35,647 nucleotides of DNA from Phycisphaerales bacterium (GCA_020353195.1 CP070691.1:1055758-1091404); one strand, 5' to 3'. Positions 8,412-17,410 are shown, numbered from the stretch's first letter. Notes: a model not told the origin generated them from the letters alone. Numbers and translations are program-made.

Positions 8412-9596
8412 GTGGCCGCCAACTCTGACAACGTGTTCGACAACGTGATCGACCTGCCCGTGCCGGGCGCTGCGCTGGAGACCTCGGCGCTGCCACCGGG
8501 TGGAGGAGTCTATGCGTTCATGGACGAGAACGACAGCGTGCTGCAGACGATCGGCACGCAGAGTCTGCGTCGTTCGATCCATCATCGGCTGTCCCCGCCG
8601 GATGACGCGAAGCGCCGGCGCGGCGCCGATCTGCGGGCCATCGCACGGCGCGTTCGCTGGACGCCGACGTTCTCGGTCTTCGAGACGTACCTTGCATACC
8701 TGAACATTGCCCGCCGACTGACACCGGACCGATACCGCAAGGAACTCGCGTTCGGACCGGTGTGGTTCGCCCGCGTCGACCCAAACGAGCGGTTCCCTCG
8801 ATGGCAGACAGATACCGTTGCGCTGAGCACCAGCGGCGTTGACGTCGGCCCTTTCAGGGATCGGAGTCACTGTGCGGCCTTCGTCGAGTTGCTGGAAGAT
8901 CTGTTCGATCTGTGCCGCAGACACGACATTCTGGTCCGGGCGCCGAACGGCCGGCGTTGTGTGTACTTCGAGATGGGCAAGTGCCCGGCTCCGTGCGACG
9001 GGTCCATCTCGCCGGATGCCTATCGCGACGCGATCGGCCGCTCGATTGATTTCGCCACCGGCGGCCACGAGCTTCACCTGCAAGGCCTCGAACAGCAGAT
9101 GAGATTGGCGGCGGCGGCCCAGGCCTACGAGCGTGCGGCCTATATCAAGGACACGCTGGCCCGCGCGCGCAAGTTGCTGCGAAGCGACGGCCGACTGACT
9201 CCGACGCCCGAGCAGTTTCGTTTTCTGATCGTTCAGCGTGCCGGCGGGACTTCGCGAGTGAAACCGTTCTTCGTCAACCGCGGTGCGATCAGCGTCGGTG
9301 AACAGGTGCGGTTGAAAGGACTCGGTGAAGCGGTGCCGGCTTGGCTCGCGGAGTTCGGGCAACTGGAATCGGCCCCGCAGCCCGACGCCGTTTATGGTAG
9401 TGAGTGCATCTGGCTGGTCAGTCATTTTCTGCTGAAGGGTGACAAGGCCCCGGGCCTGTTCCTGCCCGCGTCGCGGCTCGACGACCCAAGCGAGGTGGCT
9501 CGACAAGTCGACAGTCGTTTTCGCCGGCCCAGAAGACAGTCCGAAAACATGCGCGATACCGGGCCCGCGGTGCCGGAAGTTGATCCCGGGCCGTAA
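8412..9596 (+). CDS. UvrC/Cho-like protein lacking the C-terminal nuclease half
   Basis: The 394-residue product matches the N-terminal half of the excinuclease subunit UvrC. It has a GIY-YIG-like domain at about 26-115 and four cysteines, C168, C183, C191 and C195. The last three have the same X7 and X3 spacing as the UvrC Fe-S/Cys region (CVYFEMGKC, CPAPC). A UVR motif at about 221-252 is the segment that contacts UvrB. The RNase-H-like nuclease and helix-hairpin-helix domains of full UvrC are absent, as in Cho. The GIY tyrosine (Y34) and the arginine of LRR (53-54) remain, but the YIG tyrosine is replaced (TIG, 46-48) and the usual GKA is GTQ, so 3' incision may be weak or lost. The GTG start at 8412 is preceded by a G-rich run. 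A role beside full UvrABC is inferred. Confidence 0.8.
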   Translation: MAANSDNVFDNVIDLPVPGAALETSALPPGGGVYAFMDENDSVLQTIGTQSLRRSIHHRLSPPDDAKRRRGADLRAIARRVRWTPTFSVFETYLAYLNIARRLTPDRYRKELAFGPVWFARVDPNERFPRWQTDTVALSTSGVDVGPFRDRSHCAAFVELLEDLFDLCRRHDILVRAPNGRRCVYFEMGKCPAPCDGSISPDAYRDAIGRSIDFATGGHELHLQGLEQQMRLAAAAQAYERAAYIKDTLARARKLLRSDGRLTPTPEQFRFLIVQRAGGTSRVKPFFVNRGAISVGEQVRLKGLGEAVPAWLAEFGQLESAPQPDAVYGSECIWLVSHFLLKGDKAPGLFLPASRLDDPSEVARQVDSRFRRPRRQSENMRDTGPAVPEVDPGP

Positions 9597-9677
9597 TCCC
9601 TTACAATGACGTCCGGATCACGCGAGAGCTTCGTGTGGCTGTCCGCGGTGCCTGGGCGTCGCGCGTGGAGTCGTGCC

Positions 9678-10205
9678 ATGAAACGAGTGGTCGTTCTCGG
9701 TTTTTTCGTGCTGTTTTCATGCAGCGGGTGTTTCACCCTTGCCAAGCGGGGGCTGACGGAAGCGCAGGGGGCGTCGGGAAAGATCATTCCAGTGAAGGAG
9801 TGCAGCGCGTCGTTCTACGCGTCGCTCGGCGGCGTGAAAGTGCGCGACATGACCAACGGCATCGCGCCGCTCTGTTCGCCGGGCATGTTCATGAGAATCA
9901 AGACCGCGGTGGTAGGCAAGGCCAGCGAAGTTTCACAGCAGCTGACCGGATCCGACCACGCGGTCCTCGACGTGGACGTCACGTTCTACAAGGAGCCCGG
10001 CGGCGTTCTGGCCGTGGCGGGCAAGTCCGGCTTGCTGATCGGGCGCGCGATCGTCACAGATGATGCCGGTCAGCAACGCGGGGACCTGCTGATCGCCGTA
10101 GCCAGCGAGGCCGTTCGCACCAGCGAAACCGAGATGGCCGAAACGTTCGGCGAGACCCTCATCGGGCACATCGTGAAGCGAACGCAGAATCAGGGGGAGG
10201 ACTAA
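9678..10205 (+). CDS. Small lipoprotein of unknown function
   Basis: From the ATG at 9678 (GGAG seven bases upstream) the 175-residue product starts MKRVVVLGFFVLF followed by SCSGC. This is a lipoprotein signal with C15 or C18 as the lipidated residue. The mature part is mixed alpha/beta without a motif I recognise; a segment near residues 90-120 reads like an envelope lipoprotein of the DUF4410 type, a weak impression only. The frame is open upstream to 9606, but the longer N-terminus would spoil the signal peptide. It lies between the UvrC-like gene and the recombinase gene, with no obvious shared role. Confidence 0.7.
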   Translation: MKRVVVLGFFVLFSCSGCFTLAKRGLTEAQGASGKIIPVKECSASFYASLGGVKVRDMTNGIAPLCSPGMFMRIKTAVVGKASEVSQQLTGSDHAVLDVDVTFYKEPGGVLAVAGKSGLLIGRAIVTDDAGQQRGDLLIAVASEAVRTSETEMAETFGETLIGHIVKRTQNQGED

Positions 10206-10308
10206 GCTGCCCCCGGTCCGGTCGATACGGGCCACGCAACATCGGGGCACACCGGCAGTTTTGCAGCGCCCTGGCGGCGCCTGAGTATCACAGGAGAGAG
10301 TGGCAGGT

Positions 10309-11235
10309 ATGACAGTACGGCCAACAGCATCCGTCAAGGCGATTTCCGCTCCCCCGCCGGCGCTGATCAAGCGATTCCTGGACTACCTGTTCGTCGAATG
10401 CGGATTGGCTGGGGCGACGGTGGCCGCCTACCGGCGCGACCTGTGCGAATTCTGGGACCACGTCCAGCGGCGCGGCGTCGAGCCGCCCGACTTCACCATC
10501 GATCACGTGCAGTCACACCTGATGGCGCTGCATGAGCGGGGCTTGTCGGTGGCATCGGTCGCCCGTCATCTGGCGTCGCTGAAGATGTTCCTGCGCCATC
10601 TGTACGCTGAAGGCAGGCTGAAGCGTGATCTCGCGTCACTCATCGAATCGCCGCGGAAATGGCGTAACCTGCCGAAGACGATTCACTACGATCAGGTCGA
10701 TGCCCTGTTGACCGCACCCGATCCCGCCGACGACCTGTGGCTGCGTGACCGGGCAATCCTGGAGCTGTTATACGCCACCGGCATGCGGGTCAGCGAGCTG
10801 ACCGATCTTTCGATGGATCAGGTCAATACGGAGGTCGGGTATCTGCGCTGCCTGGGCAAGGGCAGGAAGGAGCGCATCATTCCGATCGGGTCATCGGCCC
10901 TGCGGACCCTCGCAAAATACCTCGACGATCTCCGCCCGGTGCTGCAGCGAGACCCGTCGCAGAATGCGGTGTTCCTGTCGCGCTCCGGACGCCGGTTGGA
11001 CCGGACGAACGTCTGGCGACTGATCCACAAGTACGCCGGGCAGGTCGGGCTCAAAGACGTCTCCCCTCACACCATGCGGCATTGCTTCGCCACGCACCTG
11101 CTGGCGGGCGGAGCCGACCTTCGCGTTGTCCAGGAGTTGCTGGGGCACGCCGACCTGTCCACCACGCAGATCTACACGCAGGTGGACTCGTCGAGGCTCA
11201 AGCAAGTGCACCGGCAGTGTCACCCGCGTCAGTGA
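10309..11235 (+). CDS. xerD: Tyrosine recombinase of the XerC/XerD type
   Basis: The 308-residue protein has an N-terminal SAM-like core-binding domain (about 17-105) and a C-terminal catalytic domain. All six catalytic positions are visible: R160 (TGMRVSEL), K184 (LGKGRKER), H254 and R257 (PHTMRH), H280 (LLGHADL) and nucleophile Y289 (TQIYTQVD). The R-K distance of 24 and H-Y distance of 9 equal those of Xer proteins. Such enzymes resolve chromosome dimers at dif with FtsK. The K-to-H distance lies between XerC and XerD, so the letter is not certain. The ATG at 10309 follows AGGAGAGAG; a GTG at 10300 lies inside that ribosome binding site. No integrase-like cargo or att site is seen beside it. 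Confidence 0.9.
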   Translation: MTVRPTASVKAISAPPPALIKRFLDYLFVECGLAGATVAAYRRDLCEFWDHVQRRGVEPPDFTIDHVQSHLMALHERGLSVASVARHLASLKMFLRHLYAEGRLKRDLASLIESPRKWRNLPKTIHYDQVDALLTAPDPADDLWLRDRAILELLYATGMRVSELTDLSMDQVNTEVGYLRCLGKGRKERIIPIGSSALRTLAKYLDDLRPVLQRDPSQNAVFLSRSGRRLDRTNVWRLIHKYAGQVGLKDVSPHTMRHCFATHLLAGGADLRVVQELLGHADLSTTQIYTQVDSSRLKQVHRQCHPRQ

Positions 11236-11261
11236 GCGGGTGCTGCAGCGAGGCGCCAACC

Positions 11262-11906
11262 GTGCGATCTTCCGCCAAGGATGGCTTGCATCTTGCCAAC
11301 CGCACGCAACTCGATTCGGACAGACTCCGCGAGATGATGCTCGAAGCCGTGGAGGGTTGGCCCGTACGCCGCCTGCGGCTCAGCGTTCGCTACAGCCGTG
11401 GCGCCGACTTCTCCGGCACGTGCTACTACAGGCACAACCTCATTTACGTGAACCTGGGCAGGCATCTTCGCTATCCGTATCGGATGAACACGTCGGTGGC
11501 ACGAGCTAGGTCCACCGCCCGCACCTGGTGGAAGCCGATCTACACGCTCGAACTTGCCGACCCGCACCGCGTCGTGTTGTTCGTCTTTCTGCACGAGTTC
11601 TATCACTGGTTGGTCCACAAGGCCCGTCGTAATCCTCGACAGAAGGAGTCGATGTGCGACCGGTTCGCGACCCGGATCCTCGTCGATCGCTTCGGGTGCC
11701 GTCTGTACGACGAGTCGGGCCGGCCCGTCCCGCGCGAGGCCTGGGATATTCAGGACGTCGAGCGTTTTGTCGCGGCGGCACGCGAGGACACTCCGCCCGG
11801 CGCCCCGACTCGCAGAGCCGCCACCAGACCGATTCCCCCGGCGCCCCATCCCCCGCCGATTCGAGGCCGACAACTGCTGCTCTTTGACGTCGAATCGCCC
11901 CGTTAG
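11262..11906 (+). CDS. Putative zinc metallopeptidase with HExxH motif (ImmA/IrrE- or SprT-like)
   Basis: The 214-residue product has FLHEFYHWL, with H111, E112 and H115 as a zinc-binding HExxH. It is followed 14 residues later by KESMCDRFATRIL, where E129 could be the third ligand. That layout resembles the ESxxxxFA helix of ImmA/IrrE-type peptidases. The last 45 residues are Pro/Arg-rich and look disordered, ending RQLLLFDVESPR. GTG 11262 has CGAGG eight bases upstream. GTG 11232, overlapping the recombinase stop as GTGA, and GTG 11217 are alternatives, the former suggesting translational coupling. No export signal is seen, so a cytoplasmic role is likely. The substrate is unknown. Confidence 0.65.
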   Translation: MRSSAKDGLHLANRTQLDSDRLREMMLEAVEGWPVRRLRLSVRYSRGADFSGTCYYRHNLIYVNLGRHLRYPYRMNTSVARARSTARTWWKPIYTLELADPHRVVLFVFLHEFYHWLVHKARRNPRQKESMCDRFATRILVDRFGCRLYDESGRPVPREAWDIQDVERFVAAAREDTPPGAPTRRAATRPIPPAPHPPPIRGRQLLLFDVESPR

Positions 11907-11963
11907 CGGCGGTGGTTTGTAACGCCGGATAAACTCGCAAGTTACGCTGATCGCCCCGGCGTC

Positions 11964-11992
11964 TTATCCGGGTCTCGACGATCTGCTACAAT
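11964..11992 (+). promoter_or_regulatory. Candidate promoter before the secreted-protein pair
   Basis: TACAAT at 11987-11992 is a good -10 match, 17 bases after TTATCC at 11964-11969, a poor -35. TTATCCGG at 11964-11971 also forms an 8-bp inverted repeat with CCGGATAA at 11925-11932, possibly an operator or a weak terminator for the upstream gene. Confidence 0.3.
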
Positions 11993-12128
11993 ACTGTAGT
12001 CGCCGGGGTCAGCGCACGGGGGGAATCGACAAACCCCAGAGAAACTCCGGACTCTCGCACTGGCAGCCTGCAGACGGGCCCGTTGACCGGGGTGACCCGC
12101 CGGCATCGGACAGAAAGGAGCGTCAGCG

Positions 12129-13781
12129 GTGAAATCAGCGTCCCGGACTTCTCGCTTTGCGCTTGCCTGGTCTGTTCTCCTGCTCTCTCCCGCATTGGCC
12201 CAATGGCAGAATGTTGCCCCGGGGATCGACTACCAGGAGTTCACGCTCAGCGACCCGAACAACGTCTTCGTCGCCCGCCTCGAGCGCAGCAACACGAACT
12301 GCATCATCGACAGCAGCATCGCCCAGGGCCAGCTGAAGACCGGGTTCGAAACGGTGAGCGGTATGGCCGCCCGGTATGACGACACGATCAACTACTGGGG
12401 CCAGTACTGGGGTCAGCGGAACGACGTGGTAGTCGCGATCAACGGCGACTTCTACAACACCACGACCGCTATTCCCACCGGCGGGCAGATCCATTCCGGC
12501 TGGTACGCCAAGCGATTCAGCGATTTTACGGGGGGCAGTGGGTTCGCATGGCAACTGGACCGCGACGTGTTCATCGGAGAGTGCGTTCGGCACATTTCCA
12601 GCAAGCAGAAGGTCGCGTTTCCCGGCACCGGTGGCAGCATGAACATCAACGCGATCAATACGGATCGAGCCGAGAACCAGCTCATCCTCTACACGCCGCA
12701 ATACGGTCCATCCACCACGATCTTCCCTCCGCCGCTGCTTGGCGTTCACGTGGTCGTCGAGATGAGCCGTCCGACGCTGATCCTGCCGGCGCCGGCCTAT
12801 GCGTCGGGAACGATCACTGAGATTACCGAAAACCAGATCGGGCACTTCATCCCATTCGACCACGTGGTGTTCTGGGGCCACGGGACCGCGGGCAGCGCAT
12901 TGCTCAGCAATGCCAGTGTGGGCGCTGAAGTGCGGATCTCCCAGGAAATCACGCACTACGAGCACGATTGCGCCACCAGTTTGCCGCTGGATTGGACGAA
13001 AACCTACGCGGCGGTCGGGGGGAGCTACCACTTCCTGAAGAACGGCGTCGTGCAGACCTTCACTGATCCGGGCGCGATCGCCCGCCATCCCCGGACCGCC
13101 GTCGCGTATGACGCGAATTACGTGTACTTCATCGTGGTCGACGGCCGGTCGCCGGTCAGCGAGGGGATGAACATGACCGAACTCGGCAACTTCTGCATCA
13201 ACTACCTGGGCGCGACGGAGGGGATCAATCAGGACGGCGGTGGCTCATCCACGATGTGGGTGAACGGCCAGGTGGAGAACAACCCATCGGACGGCTCGGA
13301 ACGCTCGGTGGCGAACGGCTTGATGATGATCATCCCGCAAGCCATGGTGCAGTCCTCGCGTTTCTCCGCGGACCATCACGTGCGCACGCCGGTTTCGGCC
13401 GACGGCCGGCTGGGCCCGGGCACGAACTACTACGACCACGCGACGATCCAGAGCGGCACGGCAGGTATTGTGGTTGACCACTCGCTGAAAGGAGTGCTGG
13501 CCACCGGGGACTACTGGTGGAAGTGCCAGTTTGACGCCACGGTGGCCTGGGTGACGGAGGATTCACTGGCCAAAGGCGCCGTCCCGGGCGATCTTGATGC
13601 CGACGGTGACGTCGACCTGGGCGACTATACGCTGTTCGTCGCGTGCCTGAACGGTCCGGATGTTGCCACGCCGCCGCCCGGATGCGACCCGACCGATTTC
13701 AGCGACGCCGATTTCGACGGCGACGACGACGTGGACCTGCGTGATGTCTCCACGTTTCAGGACGAGTTCTCCGGCACGTAA
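12129..13781 (+). CDS. Secreted phosphodiester glycosidase family (NAGPA-like) protein with dockerin-like C-terminus
   Basis: The 550-residue product starts with a signal peptide (cleavage probably after ALA, near residue 24). The NAGPA/PF09992 fold follows, with its usual marks INGDFY (104-109), HPRTAVAYD (320-328) and NQDGGGSSTM (367-376). Characterised relatives hydrolyse sugar phosphodiester bonds such as GlcNAc-1-phosphodiesters; the substrate here is unknown. Residues about 405-482 resemble a bacterial SH3-like module, often a wall- or surface-binding unit. The tail (about 486-549) has two Asp-rich calcium-loop-like repeats (DLDADGDVDLGD and DFDGDDDVDLRD), dockerin-like and common in Planctomycetota secreted proteins. 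The GTG start has AAAGGAG eight bases upstream. The next gene carries a matching tail. Confidence 0.87.
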   Translation: MKSASRTSRFALAWSVLLLSPALAQWQNVAPGIDYQEFTLSDPNNVFVARLERSNTNCIIDSSIAQGQLKTGFETVSGMAARYDDTINYWGQYWGQRNDVVVAINGDFYNTTTAIPTGGQIHSGWYAKRFSDFTGGSGFAWQLDRDVFIGECVRHISSKQKVAFPGTGGSMNINAINTDRAENQLILYTPQYGPSTTIFPPPLLGVHVVVEMSRPTLILPAPAYASGTITEITENQIGHFIPFDHVVFWGHGTAGSALLSNASVGAEVRISQEITHYEHDCATSLPLDWTKTYAAVGGSYHFLKNGVVQTFTDPGAIARHPRTAVAYDANYVYFIVVDGRSPVSEGMNMTELGNFCINYLGATEGINQDGGGSSTMWVNGQVENNPSDGSERSVANGLMMIIPQAMVQSSRFSADHHVRTPVSADGRLGPGTNYYDHATIQSGTAGIVVDHSLKGVLATGDYWWKCQFDATVAWVTEDSLAKGAVPGDLDADGDVDLGDYTLFVACLNGPDVATPPPGCDPTDFSDADFDGDDDVDLRDVSTFQDEFSGT

Positions 13782-13856
13782 TCGTCAGGAGTACCGCGCT
13801 GGCGGGCTTGTCATCCGGAATGGGGGATCGATGTCGTCAGTCAGGCGAGGCAGACC

Positions 13857-16800
13857 ATGCAGACCCGCAAGATGACATTGGCAGTGACATGCCTCGTGGC
13901 ACTTGCGGGCGCCGCGCAGACGTCGGGCATCACCGTCGACACGGGCGACGGTCTTGTGGTCACGTTCTCCGATATCGATGGCGCCGTGACCGACGTGACG
14001 GTTGACGGGGCTTCGATCCCACTGCTTCCCGGCGAAACCGGCGGCCTGTCGCTCCAACTCGGCAGTCAGATACCGCCGTACGGCGCGCTGTGGCTCGATT
14101 TCGATGCGAACGGCGGCCCGTGGACCGCCGCCCACAACGCCGACTGGGAGGACGCCGGCCCCTACGTGACGTGGATCCCTGATGCCGGCGTCGGCGACAG
14201 CGGCCACCTGCTTTTAGGCGACGGCGTTACGACGGGAGTCGGCATGGCCATGGAGTCGCCGGTGCCGGTTCCGGCCGGAAGCACGCTGCGTATCTCCTGG
14301 CAGGCGCGATCAGCTTCGATCGAGACGACTCAGATCCTGTGCGTGCGTCTGTTCGACGCCGGAGGCACCGACATTACCGCTGCGTCGCCGGCCCCGCCCG
14401 GCTGGGGCTGGACGTCGACCTCCCAGGCGCACGGCGTCTGGGGACTCCACTGCAGCGCGCCGGATACATGGGAACCGTTCGAGGAGGATTACGTTCTACC
14501 GCCCGACGCGGCTTCGATCCGCGTGTCACTCCGCCACTGGACCGGGGGGGATCACCTCGTGCACATCGACGATTTGCGGGTCGACGTCATCGGAGGCATT
14601 GACTGGAGTGAGTGGATTCCCGTCCTCGGGTCCGTGTCGCTCGTCGCGGGCGGCTTTATGCAGAGCCTTGATGTGCCCGGCGCCGATCTTCATGTCGAGA
14701 CGACCGTCACCAATTCCAACGGGCACATAGACGTCGGCGTTGTCCTCCAGGACGAGTCCACACCCCCGGCCGACCGACCGGTCCTGATGCGCTGGACGTT
14801 GCCGGTCGTCACCGAGGGCGGGCGCTGGTGGGACGACGTCGACACGTGGCGCCAGATCGCACCCGACTCCGTCGAGAGCAACACGTTCGACCTCGCCGGC
14901 CACACGGTGTCGCTGTACCCGTTCAGTTCCGTGACCGGCGCGGGTTTCGGTTTGTCTTTGGGTGTGCCGATGGACGAGCCGGTCGTTCAGCGGTTCGAGT
15001 GTGACGCGGCGGCGGGATTACGCTCGGTGTGGGAGATCGCGCTCTCGCCGCTGACGGCGAAGCTGGGGGCCGGCCGGGCGGCTACGTCACTCGTGCTGTT
15101 CCGCCATGACGCCGGCTGGGGTTTCCGGGCGGCGGCGGAAAGATACCACGCCCTGTTCCCGCACTACTTCGTCAAGCGCACGACGCGCGAAGGCGCGTGG
15201 ATGTATCCGATTCATCCGAGCCAGATTCCCGATCCCGACGACTTCGGCTTCGCGTTCCACGAGACGTGGCCCCTCGACGAAACGGAGCGGGCCGTCTGCG
15301 CACAGTACGACATCGGCATCTTCTACTACACCGAACCGTGGCTGGCGTGGCAGCCGTGGGGCAACACGCCCGACAAGCCGCCGTACGAAGAGCGAGTGGC
15401 GCTTCTGGAGTCCTGGGCGGCCAGCACGGGATCGTACGTAGCCTGGCTGCCCGATGGCGGCGTGGGCGACTCGGGGCACCTGCTGCTCGGCGATGGCAGT
15501 TCGCTCGGCGCCGGCATGGCCACGTCAAACGCGTTCCCGGTCTATGGCGGCGACACCGCGGAGATCTCGTGGCAGGCGCAAGTCGCCTCGACGCAGACGA
15601 CTCAGATCCTCTGCGTGCGGCTCTTCGACAGCGCGCAGAACGACATCACTGAGACAACGCCGGCGCCGGCCGGGTGGTTCTGGTCTTCGGTTTCCCAGGC
15701 GCATGTCGTTGCGGGCATCGCGAACACCACGCCCGACGCGTGGGAGCCGTTCGTGTACACGTACTCACTCCCGGCTCAGGCCACGGGAATGCGCGTCTCG
15801 CTGAGGTATTGGAACGGAGGCGATCGTTTCGTCCATATCGACGACTTGCAGGTAGAGAGCACCGGCAGCCCCATTACGTACTTGGTGATGGAGTTCGAGA
15901 CCGCCAGCGGCCCCTGGGTCTCGGCGCAGAACGCCGATTGGGAGAACGCGGTGCCTATCTGGCTTCGCGCCCCGCGCCAACAGACCGCTCAGGCGGTCAT
16001 CAACTCATCACCCCTCGACGCGGACGGCCGCTACCTCATCGACAGCAGCGCCTACCTCTGGCACGAATGGGCACTCGACAGCTGGAACCAGGCCTGGCCC
16101 GTCAACTCCGACCCCGACCTTCCCGACCCCAGCGCTTTCGACCTTTACCGGGAGTACTGGGTTCTCCACCGCATCGATGAGACCGACGGCGTTTACATCG
16201 ATTCGGTGACGACGTACGACGGCGTGGGCGGCTGGACGAACTACCGCGCCGACCACCTGGCGGTCTCTGATTCGCCGCTGACGTTTTCCTGGAGCGACGG
16301 CGGGCCGACCCAACTGGCCCCTCAGGCCCAGGCCGAGTTCCTCGGCCCGATCGCCGCCGAAATCCGCAACCGGGGCCAGGTGATGATGCTCAACCTGTTT
16401 CCCCAGGCCACGCGGTTCCACGCCCACAACGCCGACGTCATGGGCTCCGAGGTGTTTCAGCTTGTTGAGAGCAACGCGTTGAGCCGATTGCGCCGCACTT
16501 TGGCCAGCCGACGCATCGTGAGCAACCTGCTGCAATGGGGATGGGACTCACCCACCTACATCACGTATGCGGAGATGGAGCAGTTCATCCGCGGGCAGCT
16601 TTTCTGGGGGTTCTACCCGGCTGTCAGTTCCGCCGGCGGGATGCTCACTGGCGGAACTCCCGACCGCTATTTTCTTCACCCGGAACTGTACGAACGCGAT
16701 CGCCCGCTGTTCCAGCTGTACATGCCCGTACTACGATTGCTCAGCTCGGCGGGCTGGGAGCCGATCACGCATGCCGCGGCGACCCCCGCCGGTGAGATCG

Positions 16801-17249
16801 AGCGTTTCGGTGACTTCTCGCGCGGGCCCATGTTCCTTACGGTTCGAGGGGCGGACGGAGCGGCACTGGACGCCGAGATCACCGTGGATGTGACGTCCTG
16901 CGGCATGGCCGACGAATCCTTGCGGGTCGATGGAACCGACGAATTGGCCGATCAGCCGATGCCCGTCGAGCGCCTGACCGCGCCCGCTCGCGTGCGTTTC
17001 ACAGTCTCGCTGGCGGGCGGCGAGGTCGGCGTCTACTCCCTTGCGCTGTATCCGCCTGCGGATTTCGATCAAGATGGCGACGTGGACCTGGGCGATTTCG
17101 CCGTGTTTGCCGCCTGCATCGCCGGCCCAGGCGAAACCGCGCCGCCGGTCGAATGCACGCAGCAGCAGTTCGACATGGCCGACCTCGAAGGCGACGACGA
17201 TGTGGACCTGCGTGACTTCACCGTGTTCCAGCAGGCGTTCGGTGGGTGA
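13857..17249 (+). CDS. Large secreted glycoside-hydrolase-like protein with duplicated jelly-roll-type module and dockerin-like tail
   Basis: The 1130-residue product has a signal peptide (about 1-23). Residues 81-246 form a probable beta-sandwich, perhaps carbohydrate-binding, module with GVGDSGHLLLGDG and HIDDL motifs. A region around 250-440 looks like the beta-rich N-terminal part of a glycosidase. A barrel-like domain starts near 440 (WMYPIHPSQIPDPDDF, GIFYYTEPWLAW) and is interrupted at about 523-698 by a second copy of the module. It resumes with WHEWALDSW, GVYIDSVTTYDGV and MMLNLFP. The Asp in GVYIDSV is a candidate catalytic residue, but I cannot assign a GH family. The tail (1068-1130) has two Asp-rich EF-like loops like those of the upstream neighbour. 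AGGCGAGG lies six bases before the ATG. Hydrolysis of extracellular polysaccharide is an inference. Confidence 0.8.
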   Translation: MQTRKMTLAVTCLVALAGAAQTSGITVDTGDGLVVTFSDIDGAVTDVTVDGASIPLLPGETGGLSLQLGSQIPPYGALWLDFDANGGPWTAAHNADWEDAGPYVTWIPDAGVGDSGHLLLGDGVTTGVGMAMESPVPVPAGSTLRISWQARSASIETTQILCVRLFDAGGTDITAASPAPPGWGWTSTSQAHGVWGLHCSAPDTWEPFEEDYVLPPDAASIRVSLRHWTGGDHLVHIDDLRVDVIGGIDWSEWIPVLGSVSLVAGGFMQSLDVPGADLHVETTVTNSNGHIDVGVVLQDESTPPADRPVLMRWTLPVVTEGGRWWDDVDTWRQIAPDSVESNTFDLAGHTVSLYPFSSVTGAGFGLSLGVPMDEPVVQRFECDAAAGLRSVWEIALSPLTAKLGAGRAATSLVLFRHDAGWGFRAAAERYHALFPHYFVKRTTREGAWMYPIHPSQIPDPDDFGFAFHETWPLDETERAVCAQYDIGIFYYTEPWLAWQPWGNTPDKPPYEERVALLESWAASTGSYVAWLPDGGVGDSGHLLLGDGSSLGAGMATSNAFPVYGGDTAEISWQAQVASTQTTQILCVRLFDSAQNDITETTPAPAGWFWSSVSQAHVVAGIANTTPDAWEPFVYTYSLPAQATGMRVSLRYWNGGDRFVHIDDLQVESTGSPITYLVMEFETASGPWVSAQNADWENAVPIWLRAPRQQTAQAVINSSPLDADGRYLIDSSAYLWHEWALDSWNQAWPVNSDPDLPDPSAFDLYREYWVLHRIDETDGVYIDSVTTYDGVGGWTNYRADHLAVSDSPLTFSWSDGGPTQLAPQAQAEFLGPIAAEIRNRGQVMMLNLFPQATRFHAHNADVMGSEVFQLVESNALSRLRRTLASRRIVSNLLQWGWDSPTYITYAEMEQFIRGQLFWGFYPAVSSAGGMLTGGTPDRYFLHPELYERDRPLFQLYMPVLRLLSSAGWEPITHAAATPAGEIERFGDFSRGPMFLTVRGADGAALDAEITVDVTSCGMADESLRVDGTDELADQPMPVERLTAPARVRFTVSLAGGEVGVYSLALYPPADFDQDGDVDLGDFAVFAACIAGPGETAPPVECTQQQFDMADLEGDDDVDLRDFTVFQQAFGG
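14163..14594 (+). repeat. First copy of an intragenic 144-codon module
   Basis: This encodes residues 103-246. It aligns without gaps to residues 527-670 of the same protein; a hand count gives 87 identical residues of 144. A short block with GPW and NADWE (residues 81-100) precedes it. Confidence 0.85.
15435..15866 (+). repeat. Second copy of the intragenic 144-codon module, inserted in the barrel-like domain
   Basis: This encodes residues 527-670. The GPW/NADWE block that precedes the first copy here follows the module (residues 679-698; 15891-15950), so the unit appears cut at a different point. Several DNA stretches, such as the GACTCAGATCCT codons, are shared between copies, pointing to duplication rather than convergence. 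Confidence 0.85.
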
Positions 17250-17280
17250 TTGAGCGTTTGCGCTAAAAGGGGCCTATGCA

Positions 17281-17325
17281 AGAGGCTTCCCAGTCCGTCG
17301 CGTGACCGGCTGGGAAGCCTCTTTG
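17281..17325 (+). terminator. Strong intrinsic terminator between convergent genes
   Basis: AGAGGCTTCCCAG (17281-17293) pairs perfectly with CTGGGAAGCCTCT (17310-17322), a 13-bp stem with a 16-base loop followed by TTT. It lies 31 bases after the glycoside-hydrolase-like gene and before the convergent pepF-like gene; the stem can serve both directions, though the T run favours the plus strand. Confidence 0.8.
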
Positions 17326-17410
17326 AGTGTGCTTGCCTCTTGTCGTGCGGCTACGCCGCGCTTCTATCGGATGCCCCCTTCACCACTTCCTCGTTTCAAC
17401 GTCTCAGCGT

